Assembly (NCBI GenBank): GCA_031283905.1
Contig: JAITAW010000093.1
Location: 1-16,554 of the forward strand
DNA from: Treponema sp.
Lineage (GTDB): Bacteria > Spirochaetota > Spirochaetia > Treponematales > Breznakiellaceae
Direction: 5' to 3'
DNA length: 16,554 nucleotides
Shown: positions 13,968 to 16,554 of the stretch, piece by piece
Layout of the letters: every line of letters begins with the position of its first letter
Numbering within the stretch: the stretch's first letter is position 1
Position numbers and translations under genes: made by a program
The notes under the pieces: generated by a model
What the model saw: only the letters and a program-made list of their open reading frames with translations
Told to the model about the DNA's origin: nothing
Database searches by the model: none

Positions 13968-15488
13968 TCACCGCCTTTCGGGTATATTTTCAAACCGCAC
14001 GGATATGTTCCTTCCGTCATAGGATACAACGGTGGTTTTTCGAAACGCCGCATCGTTCTCATCAGGATAGTCCTTTCGGAAATGCGCGCCGCGGCTTTCC
14101 TTCCGCAAAAGCGCGCCCGCCAAGATCGCCCGCCCCAACAGCGGTATGTCGCCTCGCAATTCTTCGAGCGCGGCGATCCCGGCTTCCATCCCCGCACGAT
14201 CACGGGCGATGCCGAGCGCGCTCCGCACCGCGTTTTGCGCCGCGGGACTGGCCGAAGCATCCGGTTCCGCGTCGGCGGGGATGAACGCGCCGACGTTCCC
14301 GGGTCGTCCGTCCGACATGACTGATTCCGCCGCCCTCATGCCGCCGTAGATTGCCCCCAAAAGCGAGTTCCCTCCGAGCCTGTTTGCGCCGTGGTATTGG
14401 CAGCAAGACTCTCCGGCGGCATACAGACCCGGCAGGGCGGTCCGGTGGCGCTCGTCAACCTGAATCCCGCCCATGAAGTAGTGGACGCCGGGCGCGACCG
14501 GTACCGGCTCTTTTCGCGGGTCGAGCCGCAAATACTCAAGGCAATCCTCAAGCGTGTCGGACAGGCGCGTCCGGAAAACGCTGCCGGACAGCCCCGTCAT
14601 ATCAAGATAAGCTTGTTCCGCGCCGAGCGCCCACATCTCGCGGGAGACAACGTCCCGAGGGGCAAGATTGCCAAACTCCGGATGTTTATCCTCCATGAAG
14701 TAGTACGGTTTCCCGCCGCGCAGGACAAACAGCCGCCCTCCCTCGCCGCGGGCCGCTTCGCTGATGAGAAGCCGCTTGCCCGGTATGCTCACGGTCGTCG
14801 GGTGGTACTGGACAAATTCGCCGTTGGCGACAGGGACGCCCATCCGGAACAGCGCCGCCGTCACTGCGCCGGTGTTGTCCGAAGATCCCGTCGTGCATCC
14901 GAAAATTCCGTGCATGCCGCCGGTGGAAATAACGACACAGCCGCGCAGGTGTAGCGGCTCGCCGGAAAACGTATCCCGGACAACGCAGCCTGTACAGCCG
15001 TTGCCGTCCCGCAGCAAACCCGCGAAAACATGGCGGTCATAGCGCGTGATTAACCCCCGCGCCTCGTACTTGCGGACTTCCTGAATCACCGCGCTCATGA
15101 GTTGCTTTCCCGTCCCGCTCCGCGCGAAGGCCGTTCTCTTGATCTTTTGCCCGCCGAAATAGCGCAGTTCTGGCTTGCCGTCCCGCATGTTGAACAACGC
15201 GCCGAGTTCAACCAGGCGGCGCAGGATCCCCGGCGCGGCTTCCGTCAATCCCCTGACGGCGTTCGGATCGGCAAGGAAGCGCCCCGCTTTCAGAGTGTCA
15301 TCGTAATGGTTCCGGACATCATCGTCCCAGCCGAGTGCGGCGTTAATCCCGCCCTCCGCCATCACGGACTGCGCCCGTTCGCTCGGCCTGAGAGAGACGA
15401 GCGCGGCCTCGAAACCCTGTTCCGCTACCGTAAGCGCGGCGGACAGCCCTGCAAGTCCCGCACCGACCACAACAATCCGCCCGCTCAT
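13968..15488 (-). CDS. frdA: Fumarate reductase flavoprotein subunit
   Basis: The 506-residue catalytic subunit reduces fumarate to succinate. The N-terminal dinucleotide fold is VVGAGLAGLSAAL (7-19). Substrate-site residues are present: His229 (QYHPTT), Arg247 in EAARGEGG, the proton-shuttle Arg278 (PRDVVSR), His336 (VHYFMGGI) and Arg370 (NRLGGNSL). At the FAD-attachment site, R-A/S-H-S of classical FrdA/SdhA, this protein has RAQSVMAEGG with Gln40, so FAD is likely held non-covalently, as in L-aspartate oxidase. Companion frdB and frdC genes argue against aspartate oxidase. The C-terminal domain is complete but short for the family. ATG 15488 overlaps the frdC stop as ATGA, a sign of translational coupling. 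Confidence 0.93.
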   Translation of the reverse strand: MSGRIVVVGAGLAGLSAALTVAEQGFEAALVSLRPSERAQSVMAEGGINAALGWDDDVRNHYDDTLKAGRFLADPNAVRGLTEAAPGILRRLVELGALFNMRDGKPELRYFGGQKIKRTAFARSGTGKQLMSAVIQEVRKYEARGLITRYDRHVFAGLLRDGNGCTGCVVRDTFSGEPLHLRGCVVISTGGMHGIFGCTTGSSDNTGAVTAALFRMGVPVANGEFVQYHPTTVSIPGKRLLISEAARGEGGRLFVLRGGKPYYFMEDKHPEFGNLAPRDVVSREMWALGAEQAYLDMTGLSGSVFRTRLSDTLEDCLEYLRLDPRKEPVPVAPGVHYFMGGIQVDERHRTALPGLYAAGESCCQYHGANRLGGNSLLGAIYGGMRAAESVMSDGRPGNVGAFIPADAEPDASASPAAQNAVRSALGIARDRAGMEAGIAALEELRGDIPLLGRAILAGALLRKESRGAHFRKDYPDENDAAFRKTTVVSYDGRNISVRFENIPERR

Positions 15489-16021
15489 AACAGTATCCCC
15501 GCATAATAACAGACCACAGCGGTAGTGCAGAAAAGCAAAAACACCGACAAGGCAAAGAAGACGCTTATTTTATATTTCTTGTAGCCCGGTATGCCGAAGG
15601 AGATAAACAGCGGGCGGATGTTGATGAAAATGTGCGTGAACAGCGAAGCGCCGAGCAACAGTTGAACCGCAAGCCGCATGGTTGTGAATTCATACAAAAC
15701 GTATCCCTTCGCCGTCATATGGCCGAACAGTCCAAAATGGAAAAACACGAGGACGAGAATGCACAGGCCGCTGATCCGCCGCGCCCAAAAGAGCGCGTTC
15801 TCCCGTAGATACCACTTGCCGGATATTTGGCCGCTTTTGACTGCCTTGACCGTGAAGGCCGTGCAAAATATGACGTGCAACATGATCAGCCCGAAGCCAA
15901 CCCAGGCGATCCATTTACCCATGCTCCTGCTCAGACCGAGGAGCGTGAGGCCGCCTATTACTCCGTGAATCAGCATAATGACAATTAAGACGGCCGAGAG
16001 AACGGCGTTCCATTTTCGCAT
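15485..16021 (-). CDS. frdC: Fumarate reductase membrane anchor, cytochrome b type
   Basis: A 178-179 residue protein with five predicted membrane helices (about 8-30, 38-62, 85-105, 115-137, 153-176). Histidines within or near helices I-IV (20, 50, 96 or 102, 131, counting from the GTG start) fit a diheme b anchor of the Wolinella/Bacillus type, and Arg82-Arg83 flank helix III. It would oxidise menaquinol and dock FrdAB at the inner membrane. Two starts are possible, GTG 16024 and ATG 16021. AAAGGG lies at a workable distance from both, and I chose the ATG. The preceding gene's TAA is directly before the GTG. The assignment rests on topology, His placement and position before frdA rather than on a strong motif. 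Confidence 0.82.
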   Translation of the reverse strand: MRKWNAVLSAVLIVIMLIHGVIGGLTLLGLSRSMGKWIAWVGFGLIMLHVIFCTAFTVKAVKSGQISGKWYLRENALFWARRISGLCILVLVFFHFGLFGHMTAKGYVLYEFTTMRLAVQLLLGASLFTHIFINIRPLFISFGIPGYKKYKISVFFALSVFLLFCTTAVVCYYAGILL

Positions 16022-16024
16022 CAC

Positions 16025-16327
16025 TTAGGTACCCTTTACCGGAATCGCGATAGCCTTCCCCGCAAGGAGGCGAAGAAACGACATTGTTTCGCTGTATGCG
16101 TTTATCCCGGTTCCCGCAAAAGAATAGCCTCTTGTCCGGTTTTCGTCAATCTCTGCGCTCCGCAAAACCAGCGCGTCTTTCATGAGGGCGGCGCGGCCCC
16201 CGGGCTGTTCCCCGCCTAATACGCCGGCAAACGCGCCGGTGATTATTGACCTAGGAATCACTTCTTGAGCAAACAATGAAACGCCCAAAAATACCGCCGG
16301 AAATGACCCTAAAATCTTTTTTTTCAT
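16025..16327 (-). CDS. Small exported protein of unknown function in the frd operon
   Basis: A 100-residue protein with a clear signal peptide: MKKK, a hydrophobic core, and a likely cut after SLFA around residue 20. The mature 80 residues have glycine-rich starts (GAFAGVLGGEQPGG), a charged LRSAEIDENRTRG stretch and a hydrophobic amphipathic tail with LRLLAGKAIAIPVKG. No cysteines or heme motifs occur in the mature part, and I do not recognise a family. ATG 16327 has a good AGAGGA ribosome site eight bases upstream. It is the first gene of the frd operon, its stop abutting the frdC start, so it is presumably made with the complex. It could also be the truncated start of a longer FMN- or quinone-related protein; nothing in the sequence confirms that. 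Confidence 0.7.
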   Translation of the reverse strand: MKKKILGSFPAVFLGVSLFAQEVIPRSIITGAFAGVLGGEQPGGRAALMKDALVLRSAEIDENRTRGYSFAGTGINAYSETMSFLRLLAGKAIAIPVKGT

Positions 16328-16405
16328 AAATCGATTCCTCTTTCTGAGAAATTTTGATTTTTATGCCGTTTAACCTTCCGGCGGTAAAACGCCGATAGTA
16401 CAGAA

Positions 16406-16450
16406 ATACGCCGGGCGCAAGACGGTTTACACTGTCTTACGCCCGCGTAT
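16406..16450. terminator. Long hairpin after the PEPCK-like gene
   Basis: ATACGC (16406-16411), one bulged C, and GGGCGCAAGAC (16413-16423) pair with GTCTTACGCCCGCGTAT (16434-16450) around a 10-base loop. This gives 17 pairs with one G-U in the RNA. It sits 22 bases after the stop of the last gene and before the frd operon. The minus-strand U-run is weak (TATTTCTG), so the hairpin is certain but its use as a terminator is likely rather than proven. Confidence 0.6.
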
Positions 16451-16472
16451 ATAGACAACATGTCAAACAAAT

Positions 16473-16554
16473 CTAGGCGTTCAACCGCTTTTCAATAGCG
16501 TCAAGTTCGCTGTACAGCTCTTTCGGAAGTTTCGCGCCGAATTTGGGATAGTGG
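16473..16554 (-). CDS. pckG: Probable GTP-dependent PEP carboxykinase (last 26 codons)
   Basis: Only the C-terminal tail is inside the window: HYPKFGAKLPKELYSELDAI, then EKRLNA and TAG 16475-16473. The pattern F-x-K-L-P-x-E-L-x-x-E-L-x-x-I/L-x-x-R-L is how GTP-type PEP carboxykinases end, as I recall. The enzyme interconverts PEP plus CO2 and oxaloacetate with GDP/GTP. In fermenters that make succinate it supplies oxaloacetate for the branch ending at fumarate reductase, which is encoded next on the same strand. The evidence is a short match plus context, so the call needs the neighbouring sequence. A hairpin separates it from the frd operon. Confidence 0.5.
   Translation of the reverse strand, partial: HYPKFGAKLPKELYSELDAIEKRLNA

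Noticed and set aside
13964..14260. N-terminal extension of frdB by 99 codons
   Set aside because: It overlaps frdA, is Arg/Cys-rich without domain features, and the ATG at 13963 has a ribosome site and gives the normal family length.
14391..14954. A 187-codon plus-strand frame inside frdA
   Set aside because: Shadow of the flavoprotein gene, whose catalytic motifs are all intact on the other strand.

Overview
The window looks like part of a spirochaete chromosome, most likely a Treponema of the termite-gut or other host-associated type. The reasons are the stand-alone CheX-type CheY phosphatase next to a single-domain CheY, the many PAS/GGDEF signalling proteins, a fermentative fumarate reductase beside what looks like the end of a PEP carboxykinase gene, and moderate base composition. 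This assignment is inference; there is no rRNA or other phylogenetic marker in the window.

Layout. (1) 1-312 is the 3' end of a polar amino acid ABC transporter ATPase gene, followed by a strong hairpin. (2) 438-2237 holds two divergent genes, an unrecognised conserved-looking protein and a solute-binding lipoprotein. They are driven from back-to-back promoters whose -35 boxes occupy the same seven bases, and both start codons sit where transcription should begin. (3) 6777 down to 2240 (minus strand) is a compact five-gene signalling operon: CheY, CheX, a diacylglycerol-kinase-family lipid kinase, a membrane PAS-PAS-HPt-ATPase histidine kinase related to CheA but lacking a CheW domain, and a DUF6941-like protein. 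(4) 6998-7732 is a GGDEF diguanylate cyclase and 7770-11282 is the transcription-repair coupling factor Mfd, both on the minus strand. (5) 11283-13261 is an accessory, decayed region. It holds a palindrome-rich non-coding stretch, a nonsense-riddled IS3-family remnant, a frameshifted IS30-family remnant, a possible N-terminal scrap of a third transposase, a gene fragment of unknown function, and a GC-rich run of hairpins with its own promoter and intrinsic terminator (a candidate structured RNA). (6) 16327 down to 13262 (minus strand) is a fumarate reductase operon: a small exported protein, the membrane anchor, the flavoprotein and the iron-sulfur subunit. (7) 16554-16473 is the last 26 codons of a gene that resembles GTP-dependent PEP carboxykinase.

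How it fits together. PEP carboxykinase, if correctly read, makes oxaloacetate from PEP. This is then reduced via malate and fumarate, and the Frd complex would be the terminal electron sink yielding succinate. The flavoprotein has all substrate-site residues but Gln where the covalent-FAD His normally sits. The signalling operon would let a membrane sensor kinase phosphorylate CheY, with CheX resetting the signal; the lipid kinase and the DUF6941 protein are the unexplained partners. The five-gene operon, the shared-(-35) divergent promoters and the candidate RNA at 12992-13211 most deserve a second look.
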